From Clostridia bacterium BRH_c25 (GTDB taxonomy: Bacteria; Bacillota_A; Clostridia; Lutisporales; Lutisporaceae), in assembly GCA_001515955.1 (NCBI GenBank), contig LOES01000155.1:1-24201 (forward strand): 24,201 nucleotides of DNA, in the 5' to 3' direction. Shown here piece after piece: positions 1-7,740 of this stretch. Within the stretch, counting starts at the first letter, position 1, and each line of letters starts with the position of its first letter. The notes beneath the pieces were generated by a model. The model did not search any database, was not told the origin of the DNA, and saw only the letters and a list, made by a program, of their open reading frames with translations. A program made the translations under genes and the position numbers.

Positions 1-1
1 T

Positions 2-1057
2 CCGGGGTCAACCATGAAGATGGTAAGTGCTGTGGCCGGACTGGAATCCGGGGCAATTACCCGTACGGAATTTATATATGATAAGGGTCCTTATACGGCC
101 ATACCGGGAGTATCACCATCCTGCTCAATATGGAAATCCTATCGTACTACCCATGGTGCGCAAAATGTTATATTGGCTATTAAAAATTCATGCAATTACT
201 TTTTCTTTGAGGTAGGCAGAAGGATGGGCGGAGAAACCTTTGAAAAATATGCAATGAGATTTGGTTTTGGAGGAAAGACAGGCATAGAGCTACCTTCGGA
301 GTATAAAGGCAGTGTAGAAGGTCCAATGCATAAAAAAGAATTGTATAAAAAATATCTTGACAACTACCTTGTGAACAACCTGGAAATCATAGATAAGAGT
401 ATTCGTGATGAGATAAAAGGATATATGGACGACAATCCGGGCACAAGGCAGATCAGAACAAGGCTCAAGGAGCTTGATATTACTGATTCCAAAGCAGTTG
501 AAAGAGTATTGAGATATATAAGTGAGAGCAAGTATCAGCCCGGGAATGTACTCAATGCAACTATAGGACAGGGTATGAATGATGTGACTCCCCTTCAGCT
601 TACAGATGCTGTTGCCACTATAGTAAATGGAGGCACGAGATATAAACCGTACCTTGTAGAGAAGATAATAGGCTATGATGGTACCGTAAAGCTTGCAAAG
701 CAGCCGGAAGTGGTGGATAAGATAGAGATTGCCCCTGCCAACCTGGAGGCAATAAAGAAAGGGATGTATTCTGTTACCAATGAAATAGGCGGAACAGCAA
801 GAAGTGCCTTTGTTGGCAGCAAGGTTGTAATATCAGGCAAGACAGGTACCGCCGAAGCAGGCAAAGGCTATGACAGTCATGCCTGGTTCGTGGCCTTTGC
901 GCCTTATGAGAAGCCTGAGATTGCAGTTGGAGTGCTGATATTCCAGGGTGGACATGGGAACTACCCTGCACCGATAACCAGGGCAATAATAGAAGGATAC
1001 CTGGCGCCTGAAGCACCAAAGGACAGTATTTTCGCAGACAATGAAATATTCCCGTAA
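2..1057 (+). CDS. mrdA: Class B penicillin-binding protein (PBP2 type), 3' part
   Basis: Peptidoglycan DD-transpeptidase of the elongation (PBP2) type, cut at its 5' end by the window. The frame is open from base 2, and the first visible codons encode the active-site SxxK motif (PGSTMKM, Ser at 8-10). The ATG at base 14 is therefore internal, not a start. The SxN motif appears as SCN about 60 residues further on, and KTGT lies at 839-850. All three catalytic motifs are intact. Between SxN and KTG there is a charged, probably helical stretch (roughly bases 320-540) longer than I expect in this family, just before the family motif GQGMNDVTPLQL. The N-terminal membrane anchor and dimerisation domain lie outside the window. 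Position directly upstream of minCDE favours MrdA over a septal or sporulation PBP, but the paralog assignment is inferred from context. Confidence 0.87.
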   Translation, partial: PGSTMKMVSAVAGLESGAITRTEFIYDKGPYTAIPGVSPSCSIWKSYRTTHGAQNVILAIKNSCNYFFFEVGRRMGGETFEKYAMRFGFGGKTGIELPSEYKGSVEGPMHKKELYKKYLDNYLVNNLEIIDKSIRDEIKGYMDDNPGTRQIRTRLKELDITDSKAVERVLRYISESKYQPGNVLNATIGQGMNDVTPLQLTDAVATIVNGGTRYKPYLVEKIIGYDGTVKLAKQPEVVDKIEIAPANLEAIKKGMYSVTNEIGGTARSAFVGSKVVISGKTGTAEAGKGYDSHAWFVAFAPYEKPEIAVGVLIFQGGHGNYPAPITRAIIEGYLAPEAPKDSIFADNEIFP

Positions 1058-1060
1058 GCC

Positions 1061-1097
1061 AAAAGTACGTCCGGCAATAGCCAACGTACTTTTTTTC
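1061..1097 (+). terminator. Rho-independent terminator after the PBP gene
   Basis: Perfect 10-bp inverted repeat AAAAGTACGT (1061-1070) / ACGTACTTTT (1084-1093) with a 13-nt loop. The 3' arm runs into seven consecutive T. It begins 3 nt after the PBP stop codon and separates that gene from minC. Confidence 0.8.
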
Positions 1098-1205
1098 TCG
1101 AAAAAGAAGGATTTATGGCAATCATGAAGAATTTTATTATACAGCTATTTATATATATACAAAGCTTATATGCACTATCCAACAAAAGCTTCAGGGGGTA
1201 ATGTC

Positions 1206-1871
1206 ATGGCTGAAAACGCAGTAATATTCAAAGGAACAAAAGAAGGGCTATACATAATACTTAAGGAAGACATGGACCTGGATACAATAAAATACAATCT
1301 GGAGAAGAAAATCAAGCCTTCCAAACGGTTTTTTGAAGGCGCTAAGATTATGAACTTCAAGGGAAAGAAGCTGACTCAGGAAGAGTTTGATGAGCTTAAG
1401 GAAGTTATTGAACAGGAATATGGCATGACAGTTGCAGGGGGCTATAATGATAAAAACTATAATATAAAACCCGAAGGTCTGGAGTTGAAAAAAACTGAAA
1501 TACTGGAGCAGCTTCCTTTCGAGAATGTGCATAAAGGAGAAGCCCTTATTATTAGGGCAACACTTAGGTCGGGACAGTTGATTCAGTATAAAGGCGATGT
1601 TGTGGTGATTGGTGATGTGAATCCCGGAGCACACATCAAGGCAGTAGGCTCCGTTATTATAATGGGGACCATGAGAGGGATTGTACAAGCAGGTGTCAAT
1701 GGCGACTACAGCGCATTCATAGTTGCATATAAAATGCAGCCTACGCAGCTTCGGATAGGAGACATAATAACACGATCCCCGGATGGAATGGGCAGCAGGT
1801 TTAATAATCCTGAGATTGCAATGGTGAAGCAAGGGATGATAGTTGTCGAGCCGTATTTGAGAAATAGATAA
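1206..1871 (+). CDS. minC: Septum site-determining protein MinC
   Basis: Inhibitor of FtsZ assembly that acts with MinD at the membrane to block division at the poles. The product is 221 residues. An N-terminal MinC_N-type domain is followed by a C-terminal right-handed beta-helix domain, seen as repeated beta-rich glycine turns (LRSGQ, GDVVVIGDVNPGAHIKA, GSVIIMGTMRGIVQAG), the most conserved part of MinC. The frame is open further upstream, to an ATG at 1170. I chose 1206 because AGGGGG (1193-1198) sits 7 nt before it, and MAENAVIFKG is a more natural MinC N terminus. minD follows after 52 nt. Confidence 0.93.
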   Translation: MAENAVIFKGTKEGLYIILKEDMDLDTIKYNLEKKIKPSKRFFEGAKIMNFKGKKLTQEEFDELKEVIEQEYGMTVAGGYNDKNYNIKPEGLELKKTEILEQLPFENVHKGEALIIRATLRSGQLIQYKGDVVVIGDVNPGAHIKAVGSVIIMGTMRGIVQAGVNGDYSAFIVAYKMQPTQLRIGDIITRSPDGMGSRFNNPEIAMVKQGMIVVEPYLRNR

Positions 1872-1923
1872 TAATTATGAAGCATATGGACAGGCATAGT
1901 GAATAAATAATGGAGGTAGTATA

Positions 1924-2727
1924 ATGGGTGAAGTAATTGTTGTTACATCAGGAAAAGGTGGAGTTGGAAAAACAACTACTACGGCTAATATAGGCACCGG
2001 TTTGGCACTTAAAGGTAAAAGCGTAGTTTTGGTTGATGCAGATATCGGACTCAGGAATCTGGATGTTGTAATGGGTCTGGAAAATAGAATCGTTTATGAT
2101 CTTGTGGATGTTGTAGAGGGTGTTTGCAGACTAAGACAGGCGCTTATCAAGGATAAAAGGTACCCCAATCTATTTTTGCTTCCTGCTGCACAGACAAAGG
2201 ACAAAAATTCAGTTAATCCTGAGCAGATGCAGAAGCTTGCAGGAGATTTGTCCGAAGAGTTCGAATATGTTATAATAGACTGTCCTGCGGGTATAGAGCA
2301 GGGTTTTAAAAATGCGATAGCAGGTGCTAACAGGGCTATTGTAGTTACTACTCCCGAAGTATCGGCTGTCAGAGATGCGGATAGGATAATAGGGCTTTTG
2401 GAATCAAGCGGATTGAGGAATCCTATGCTGATAATAAACAGGATCAAGATGGATATGGTCAAGCGCGGAGATATGATGAACATTGATGACATGATTGATA
2501 TTCTTGCCATTGACCTCTTAGGGGTGGTTCCTGATGATGACTTCATCGTTGTTTCGACTAATAAAGGTGAGCCTGCAATTTCTGTAGACCAGTCCCTGGC
2601 CGGGCAAGCTTATAGGAATATTGTAAAAAGGGTAATGGGAGAAGATGTCCCATTCATGAATCTGGAATCTGATGACGGCTTTTTCTCAAGAATGGCAAAG
2701 CTGTTTGGATTGAACAAGAAAAAGTAG
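1924..2727 (+). CDS. minD: Septum site-determining ATPase MinD
   Basis: Membrane-associated ParA/MinD-type ATPase that recruits MinC and is controlled by MinE. It has 267 residues. The deviant Walker A motif GKGGVGKTT lies near residue 10 with both signature lysines. Further motifs are the DADIGLRNLD segment (Walker A' region) and DCPAGIEQGF (Walker B region). The C terminus (FFSRMAKLFGLNKKK) is an amphipathic helix with basic end, the MinD membrane-targeting sequence. GGAGGT at 1912-1917 is the ribosome binding site. minE starts 18 nt after the stop, so minD and minE are certainly co-transcribed, probably with minC. Confidence 0.96.
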   Translation: MGEVIVVTSGKGGVGKTTTTANIGTGLALKGKSVVLVDADIGLRNLDVVMGLENRIVYDLVDVVEGVCRLRQALIKDKRYPNLFLLPAAQTKDKNSVNPEQMQKLAGDLSEEFEYVIIDCPAGIEQGFKNAIAGANRAIVVTTPEVSAVRDADRIIGLLESSGLRNPMLIINRIKMDMVKRGDMMNIDDMIDILAIDLLGVVPDDDFIVVSTNKGEPAISVDQSLAGQAYRNIVKRVMGEDVPFMNLESDDGFFSRMAKLFGLNKKK

Positions 2728-2745
2728 AAGGGGGAGGTGTGAGTG

Positions 2746-3027
2746 ATGGACTTGTTCAAGTTATTTGGCAGGAATGACAGCAGTAAGGATATAGCAAAGG
2801 AAAGACTAAAGCTGGTATTGATCCATGACAGGGCCAATGTATCTCCTCAATTCCTTGATATGATAAAGGGAGAACTGATTAAGGTAATATCAGATTACAT
2901 GGAAATAGACGAAAAAGGACTTGAAATCAAGCTTACAAGGACAAAAAGGGAGATTGATGATTCCACTGTTCCTGCACTTGTTGCGAATATACCCATAAAG
3001 AGAATGAAAGACAACGGAAAGTTTTAA
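2746..3027 (+). CDS. minE: Cell division topological specificity factor MinE
   Basis: Small regulator that stimulates MinD ATPase activity and gives topological specificity to MinCD. It has 93 residues. The N-terminal amphipathic segment MDLFKLFGR is followed by KDIAKERLKLVLIHDRANVS, the typical MinD-contact region, and by the C-terminal dimerisation domain (EIDEKGLEIKLTRTKREID). A GTG at 2743 is also in frame. I chose the ATG at 2746 because GGAGG at 2733-2737 is then 8 nt away rather than 5. The presence of MinE, which Bacillus subtilis lacks, suggests a MinCDE system of the oscillating type. Confidence 0.93.
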   Translation: MDLFKLFGRNDSSKDIAKERLKLVLIHDRANVSPQFLDMIKGELIKVISDYMEIDEKGLEIKLTRTKREIDDSTVPALVANIPIKRMKDNGKF

Positions 3028-3040
3028 TAGGTCTGAACTG

Positions 3041-3067
3041 CCCGGAGCAAACTGCTCCGGGTTTTTT
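3041..3067 (+). terminator. Rho-independent terminator after minE
   Basis: Perfect 9-bp stem CCCGGAGCA (3041-3049) / TGCTCCGGG (3053-3061) with a 3-nt loop, followed by TTTTTT. It starts 13 nt after the minE stop codon and ends the min transcription unit. Confidence 0.92.
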
Positions 3068-3082
3068 GCATCAGTAGAAGAT

Positions 3083-3292
3083 TGCGCACTAATGTGCGCA
3101 GATTCTAGATGCGAGATACGAGATACGAGAGTTAGGGCCAGGCTACGAAGTTATGGGGGACGGGTAACAGGTCACACAGGTCTGTTACACGGAATCGCTA
3201 CGCGATTACCCGTTACTTAGCTTGAAAGGAATACCCGAGTTTTCCTCGCATCTCGAATCTCGCATCTGCGCACGCTAGTGCGCATTTTTTTT
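3083..3292 (+). repeat. Intergenic palindromic element 1, composite with heptanucleotide units
   Basis: This fills most of the 353-nt gene-free space between minE and the M23 gene; no credible reading frame is present. Each end carries the hairpin TGCGCAC-N4-GTGCGCA (3083-3100, loop TAAT; 3267-3284, loop GCTA), and the right copy runs into eight T, so it could terminate transcription. Inside each end lie 7-nt tandem units of the form ATNCGAG: ATTCTAG, ATGCGAG, ATACGAG, ATACGAG on the left, and three inverted units on the right. The centre holds GGCTACGAAG (3141-3150), a 7-bp stem GTAACAG/CTGTTAC (3164-3170/3182-3188) and the hairpin AATCGC-TAC-GCGATT (3193-3207). Modules recur in the three other intergenic elements of this window. 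Family name not recognised. Confidence 0.8.
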
Positions 3293-3321
3293 ATTTTTTG
3301 GACATAATTCTCCGTGGCTAT

Positions 3322-3348
3322 TAATATAAATAAATAAAAACATAAAAG
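3322..3348 (+). promoter_or_regulatory. Weak candidate sigma-E-like promoter before the SpoIVFA-like gene
   Basis: TAATATA (3322-3328) resembles the mother-cell sigma-E -35 element, and CATAAAAG (3341-3348) partly matches its -10 element CATACAnT. The 12-nt spacer is slightly short. The surrounding AT-rich sequence makes chance matches likely. The assignment leans on the expected mother-cell expression of the gene pair downstream. Confidence 0.22.
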
Positions 3349-3380
3349 TTCAGGTACAAGAACTATGGGGGAGAGAATAC

Positions 3381-4112
3381 ATGAATAACAACAATTTTGA
3401 AAATATTCCCAGGCCTAAATATATAAAAGAATATAGAAAATTCGGTGCTGTGTTCAAACCAAATAAATTCGGGGAAAAGAGCTATTTGGACAGATTTCTG
3501 ATGCAGTCCTTCATATCCCTTGTAACTGTAGCAGCAGTGCTATTGATAAATAACATTAATATTAGTTTTACCAATACAATATCTGAAGGAATAAAAACCA
3601 CAATAAATTGGAATATGGATTTTTCTAAAGCACTTGGAACATTTTCAAATATTGGGAATATAATACCAGAAGCAAAGGAAAATCTGGGAGTTGCCGAAGT
3701 GGGAATGGAAAGCTTTGAGGACAATCCAAGCTTTATAATGCCTGTTGAAGGCGAAATAACTTCAGAATATGGTGAAAGAGTACATCCGGTTTTTCAAACG
3801 GTGAAGATGCATAATGGAATAGATATTGATGCCAAAATCGGTACACCGATAAAGTCCGCTACAGCAGGTAAAGTACTGAAGGTCGCGGAAGATGAAATAA
3901 ATGGCAAGTACTTAAGAGTAAAAAGTGGGAAATACGAGGTGATATATGCCCACTGCTACAAGATAGACGTTAAAGAGGGGCAAAGCGTAAAGCAGGGAGA
4001 TATACTGGGGGAAGTAGGAGATACAGGACTCGTTTCGGGGCCCCATTTACATTTTGAGGTGCAGGAGGATGGAAAATCGGTCAGTCCTATGGAATTGATT
4101 ATAGAAATATAA
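3381..4112 (+). CDS. SpoIVFA-like membrane protein with M23 (LytM) domain
   Basis: Predicted mother-cell membrane protein that would regulate or anchor the intramembrane protease encoded next to it. It has 243 residues. A cytoplasmic N terminus of about 35 residues is followed by one transmembrane segment (about 36-56), a linker, and an M23 domain from about residue 115. The zinc and catalytic residues of active M23 enzymes are all present: H144 and D148 (HNGID), H191 (YAH), and H222 and H224 (HLH). The domain could therefore be an active endopeptidase and not only a binding module. GGGGGAG at 3367-3373 supports the ATG at 3381. Assignment to SpoIVFA rests on domain order and on the SpoIVFB-like neighbour 30 nt downstream. 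A general M23 cell-wall hydrolase is the alternative. Confidence 0.75.
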   Translation: MNNNNFENIPRPKYIKEYRKFGAVFKPNKFGEKSYLDRFLMQSFISLVTVAAVLLINNINISFTNTISEGIKTTINWNMDFSKALGTFSNIGNIIPEAKENLGVAEVGMESFEDNPSFIMPVEGEITSEYGERVHPVFQTVKMHNGIDIDAKIGTPIKSATAGKVLKVAEDEINGKYLRVKSGKYEVIYAHCYKIDVKEGQSVKQGDILGEVGDTGLVSGPHLHFEVQEDGKSVSPMELIIEI

Positions 4113-4142
4113 TTTGACTGAGTATTATTGGGGGTTCACATT

Positions 4143-4982
4143 GTGAGGATAAAACTGAATGTGTTTTTTATCCTTTTTTTGTTTGCAAGCTATTTTATAG
4201 GTTGGCTGCAGCAATCATTGATATTGTTTTTCAGTGTGGTACTCCATGAACTTGGACATGTTCTGGCGGCAAAAAAATTGAAGATAGAGGTGTATGAGGT
4301 TGAACTGCTTCCCTATGGGGGAGTGGCCAGAATGGAGGAACTATCAAAATTTGGAGGTGCTGCAGAAGCTGTCGTTTCGGTTGCCGGACCTGCCACAAGC
4401 CTTGTTCTGGTTTTGTTATGCAATTTCTTAAGAGAATTTTCAGGGTTATTTGAGTCGGCATTCAGGTATAACCTTATTATTTGTGTTTTTAATCTTCTGC
4501 CTGTAATTCCACTGGATGGAGGCAGAATTGCCAGAAATTTAATGGTTTTTTTTATGGGCTACAGGCAGGCAACAAGGATTTTGATATTGGCGGGAAGGGC
4601 TGCAGCCTTTTTTCTCATGGGGTACAATATTTATATGCTCACTATGGGGAGTAAAAGCGCAGCCCTGATTATTGCAGGAATCTTTATATATATTGGCACC
4701 TTAAAAGAAGAAAAGTTCAGTTCATACTACTATATGTTCACCGGAAACAGCACCAAGGGCATGCTGATAGCCAGGGGACGAATAAGAAAAAGATTTATAA
4801 GGGTCAGGGAGGATACACGGATTAGATTTGCAGTAAGCCGGTTCAGCCCTGTAACGCTGTGCTATGTGCAGGTAATGGATGCTTCAGGTGAGATAATAAG
4901 GATACTCAGTGAAGATGAAGTCATGAAAGGCTTCCTAAAATACGGATATGATGGAAGGATTGAACAAATAATAAACATTTAG
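4143..4982 (+). CDS. spoIVFB: SpoIVFB-like M50 intramembrane metalloprotease
   Basis: Site-2-protease family intramembrane zinc protease. In Bacillus the homolog cleaves pro-sigma-K in the mother cell. The product is 279 residues with several hydrophobic segments. The zinc motif HELGH is at residues 35-39, and the third ligand lies in NLLPVIPLDGG (residues 117-127, Asp125). The last roughly 80 residues are soluble and resemble a CBS-type regulatory domain, as in SpoIVFB. I chose the GTG at 4143 because GGGGG at 4130-4134 lies 8 nt before it. A TTG at 4128 is in frame but has no ribosome binding site. Pairing with the M23/SpoIVFA-like gene supports the sporulation role. The substrate in this organism is inferred, not seen. 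Confidence 0.85.
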   Translation: MRIKLNVFFILFLFASYFIGWLQQSLILFFSVVLHELGHVLAAKKLKIEVYEVELLPYGGVARMEELSKFGGAAEAVVSVAGPATSLVLVLLCNFLREFSGLFESAFRYNLIICVFNLLPVIPLDGGRIARNLMVFFMGYRQATRILILAGRAAAFFLMGYNIYMLTMGSKSAALIIAGIFIYIGTLKEEKFSSYYYMFTGNSTKGMLIARGRIRKRFIRVREDTRIRFAVSRFSPVTLCYVQVMDASGEIIRILSEDEVMKGFLKYGYDGRIEQIINI

Positions 4983-5018
4983 TAGAATTTTATACTACAA
5001 ATATGTAATAATATAAAA

Positions 5019-5101
5019 GAGATACGAGACTCGAGATACGAGATACGAGATACGAGGACCCAAGCGGGGCTTCGAAGAATACAACGCGTAACTCGAAACG
5101 C
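5019..5101 (+). repeat. Intergenic element 2, GAGATAC heptanucleotide array plus core
   Basis: Five contiguous 7-nt units run from 5019 to 5053: GAGATAC, GAGACTC, then GAGATAC three times. The same unit occurs twice in element 1 (3113-3126). Next comes GGGCTTCGAAG (5067-5077), identical to half of the palindromic core of element 3. A small stem GCGT/ACGC (5086-5089/5098-5101) closes the element. It ends 15 nt before the ribosome binding site of the radical SAM gene, so it probably lies in that gene's 5' leader. Unlike elements 1, 3 and 4 it lacks a matching right arm and may be a half or decayed copy. Confidence 0.75.
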
Positions 5102-5126
5102 AAAACTATAATCAGCGGAGGAACGA

Positions 5127-6983
5127 ATGAAATACGAAAATATAAGGGAGTTCATATATGAGGAGCTGCTTCCCAGGGTGGAGAAGCCGGGAAGATATAT
5201 AGGGACGGAGTGGAACAGCATACATAAGGATCCCTCTGGTGTAGACATAAGATTTGCCTTTTGCTTTCCTGATGTTTATGAAGTGGGAATGTCGCATCTG
5301 GGAATGAAGATACTATATCATCTGCTAAACGATCAGCAGGATGTTTTTTGTGAAAGAGTTTTTGCACCGTGGCCTGATATGGAAGAGGAAATGAGAAAAA
5401 ACAGTATAAGGCTTTTTGGACTGGAAAGCAGAGACTACATTGACAGCTTTGATTTTGTCGGTTTTACACTTCAATATGAGATGAGCTATACAAACATAGT
5501 GAATATGCTGGACCTGGCCGGGATACCCTTAAGGTCCGGTGAAAGAGACGAAAATCATCCCTTCATTGTAGCAGGAGGGCCATGTGCCTATAACCCTGAG
5601 CCTCTTTACGATATTGTTGATTTCTTCATGCTCGGGGAAGGTGAAGAACAGCTGCTCGAAGTCATGGCGGAGTACAGGAAGTGGGAAAAGTCAAAGGGTA
5701 CAAGGGAAGAATTCCTACAGATGGCAGCGGCTGTCAGAGGAGTATATGTACCAAAGTTTTTTAATGTTGATTACAACGAAGCCGCAACTATAAAAGCCAT
5801 TAAACCGGTAAATGAGGATATGCCCGAAAAGGTAAAGAAAAGAGTAATCAAGGATCTGAGGGGCGCTTATTTCCCGGAAAAAATCATTGTGCCTTTTATT
5901 GACATAGTACATGACAGGATAATGCTGGAGATATTCAGAGGCTGTACAAGAGGCTGCCGTTTCTGCCAGGCCGGGATGATATACAGGCCGGTAAGGGAGA
6001 GAGAGGTAGAGGAGCTTGTAGAAATAGCCGACAAGCTTGTACAAAGCTCCGGTTACGAGGAGATATCTTTATCCTCATTGTCTACAAGTGATTTTTCAAA
6101 GCTTCATGAACTGGTGGAGAGATTGGTCTCCAAGTACCAGAGCAGCAGGATAGGACTTTCGCTTCCTTCCCTGCGAATTGACTCATTTTCCTTGAAGCTT
6201 GTACAAGAGGTGCAGAAGGTGAGAAAAAGCGGGCTTACCTTTGCACCGGAAGCGGGTACCCAGAGGATGAGAGATGTAATCAACAAGGGCGTGGATGAAG
6301 AAGACCTTATCAACTCTGTGGGTGCTGCCTTTGAGACAGGCTACAGCAGTGTAAAGCTGTATTTTATGATCGGACTTCCTGCCGAGACCATGGAAGACAT
6401 ACAGGGAATTGCCGATCTGACCTTCAAGGTAGTGGATAAGTATTATCAAGTGCCTAAGGAAAAAAGAGGAAGAGGCCTAAATGTGACTGCAAGTGCATCC
6501 TCCTTTGTTCCCAAGCCCTTTACTCCTTACCAGTGGGAGCCTCAGGACTCCATAGATACTCTCGTGGAAAAACAGAGATACCTGCAAAAAGCCATTAAGA
6601 GAAAACAGATTACCTTTAATTGGCATGAGCCCTATGTCAGCTATATGGAGGCTGTGTTTGCAAGGGGAGACAGGAGACTCTGCAAGGTACTGATAAAGGC
6701 ATGGGAGCTGGGCTGCAAATTTGACGGTTGGGACCAGTATTTTAAATTTGATGCGTGGATGCAGGCATTCAAGAAAACAGGCGTTGATCCGGACTTTTAT
6801 GCAACAAGGCGCAGAGAGTTGGATGAGATTCTTCCTTGGGATCATATTGATGTAGGAATAACCAAGAAATACTTGAAAAGCGAGTATGAAAAGTCTCTTA
6901 AAGCTGAGCTTACAACAGATTGCAGGACTGCCTGCACAGGCTGCGGAATTAATCTGCTTGAGGAAGGCGGTGCCTGCAAGTAA
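5127..6983 (+). CDS. Radical SAM protein with B12-binding-like N-terminal region (TIGR03960 type)
   Basis: Radical SAM protein of 618 residues and unknown substrate, recognised as the TIGR03960 type by its layout and by the DUF2344 partner that follows. Residues about 30-190 look like the cobalamin-binding-like region found before many radical SAM cores, but I see no DxHxxG cobalamin ligand motif. The cluster motif CTRGCRFC gives Cys 273, 277 and 280 (5943-5966), with radical SAM core features downstream (ISLSSLSTSDF, GLTFAPEAGTQRMRDVINKG). The C terminus has a second CX3CX2C motif, CRTACTGC (Cys 599, 603, 606; 6921-6944), which may hold another iron-sulfur cluster. GGAGG at 5117-5121 sets the start. 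The stop overlaps the next start (TAATG), indicating translational coupling. Neighbouring RNase and ribosomal protein genes hint at an RNA or ribosome role, but that is inference. Confidence 0.85.
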   Translation: MKYENIREFIYEELLPRVEKPGRYIGTEWNSIHKDPSGVDIRFAFCFPDVYEVGMSHLGMKILYHLLNDQQDVFCERVFAPWPDMEEEMRKNSIRLFGLESRDYIDSFDFVGFTLQYEMSYTNIVNMLDLAGIPLRSGERDENHPFIVAGGPCAYNPEPLYDIVDFFMLGEGEEQLLEVMAEYRKWEKSKGTREEFLQMAAAVRGVYVPKFFNVDYNEAATIKAIKPVNEDMPEKVKKRVIKDLRGAYFPEKIIVPFIDIVHDRIMLEIFRGCTRGCRFCQAGMIYRPVREREVEELVEIADKLVQSSGYEEISLSSLSTSDFSKLHELVERLVSKYQSSRIGLSLPSLRIDSFSLKLVQEVQKVRKSGLTFAPEAGTQRMRDVINKGVDEEDLINSVGAAFETGYSSVKLYFMIGLPAETMEDIQGIADLTFKVVDKYYQVPKEKRGRGLNVTASASSFVPKPFTPYQWEPQDSIDTLVEKQRYLQKAIKRKQITFNWHEPYVSYMEAVFARGDRRLCKVLIKAWELGCKFDGWDQYFKFDAWMQAFKKTGVDPDFYATRRRELDEILPWDHIDVGITKKYLKSEYEKSLKAELTTDCRTACTGCGINLLEEGGACK

Positions 6984-7684
6984 TGAACATAAGATTGAAA
7001 TTTACAAAAGGGAATGAAGTAAAATATATATCTCATCTAGACCTTATGCGGGTATTCCAGAGAGCTATAAGGCGTACAGGCATACCCATATCATACAGCA
7101 GCGGCTTTAACCCTCATCAGGAAATATCCTTTGGGGCACCTTTATCCCTTGGGGTTACAAGTGATGCAGAGTATGTAGATTTTAAGCTTGCTGAGGCAAT
7201 GGATGTAAAAGAGATTGAAGAACGTTTGAACAGCTCTCTTCCGGATGGAATAAGGATCCTCAAGGGTATGAAGCTGGGCGACAGTCCAAAGAGTGCAATG
7301 GCTGTCGTTACCCATGCAAGATATATGATAAGGATGAACTTGGAAGATGTTGACTCTGAAGCGTTGAAAAAGAGCATAGAAGAATTTATCTCCAGGGAGC
7401 ATATAAAGGTCATGAAGGAGCAGCCCAAGAAAGACTTTGAGCTTAAAGAGATCGATATAAGACCCATGATAGTGAGCATGAAGCTTTTTGAGTCGAGAGA
7501 GGCTATGCATATTATTGACTGTCTTCTCTTGAGCGGAAGCAGGGGGAATCTCAAACCAGAATTATTAATGACGGCCTTCAAGGAATTTACCGGTTATAAT
7601 ATTGATGGTATCAGGATAAACAGAGAAGAAGTGTATGCACTGAAAAATGGAAAGCTTGCTGATCTGCTGGAATATGAAAGCTGA
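6983..7684 (+). CDS. DUF2344 radical SAM-linked protein (TIGR03936 type)
   Basis: A 233-residue protein of unknown function, recognised by its N-terminal signature: KGNEVKYISHLDLMRVFQRA, then RRTGIPISYSSGFNPHQEIS and FGAPLSLGVTSDAEYVDF. These are the conserved blocks of the DUF2344/TIGR03936 family, which occurs next to, or fused to, radical SAM proteins like the one upstream. Its ATG overlaps the upstream stop codon by one base (TAATG), so the two are made together and probably form a complex or act in one pathway. No membrane segment or catalytic motif is evident. The C-terminal half is less conserved. Function is not known to me. Confidence 0.85.
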   Translation: MNIRLKFTKGNEVKYISHLDLMRVFQRAIRRTGIPISYSSGFNPHQEISFGAPLSLGVTSDAEYVDFKLAEAMDVKEIEERLNSSLPDGIRILKGMKLGDSPKSAMAVVTHARYMIRMNLEDVDSEALKKSIEEFISREHIKVMKEQPKKDFELKEIDIRPMIVSMKLFESREAMHIIDCLLLSGSRGNLKPELLMTAFKEFTGYNIDGIRINREEVYALKNGKLADLLEYES

Positions 7685-7740
7685 TATATCCTCGGGCAGA
7701 TGCACAGGAATTTGAATTAAGTACAAAGGGGTACGTGTTG

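Noticed and set aside
14..1057. ATG at base 14 as the true start of the PBP gene
   Set aside because: The reading frame is open to the window edge and the active-site SxxK spans this ATG, so the start must be hundreds of bases upstream.
1248..1832. 194-codon open frame on the minus strand inside minC
   Set aside because: It lies entirely antisense to a well-supported MinC and its translation has the Cys/His/Tyr-rich look of a shadow frame, with no recognisable domain.
3083..3292. Insertion sequence or transposon remnant between minE and the M23 gene
   Set aside because: No transposase fragment is present; the region is built only of short inverted and tandem modules, so it is reported as a palindromic repeat element.
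5019..5053. Possible CRISPR array (tandem repeats)
   Set aside because: The units are 7 nt with no spacers between them; CRISPR repeats are longer and separated by unique spacers. No cas gene is near.
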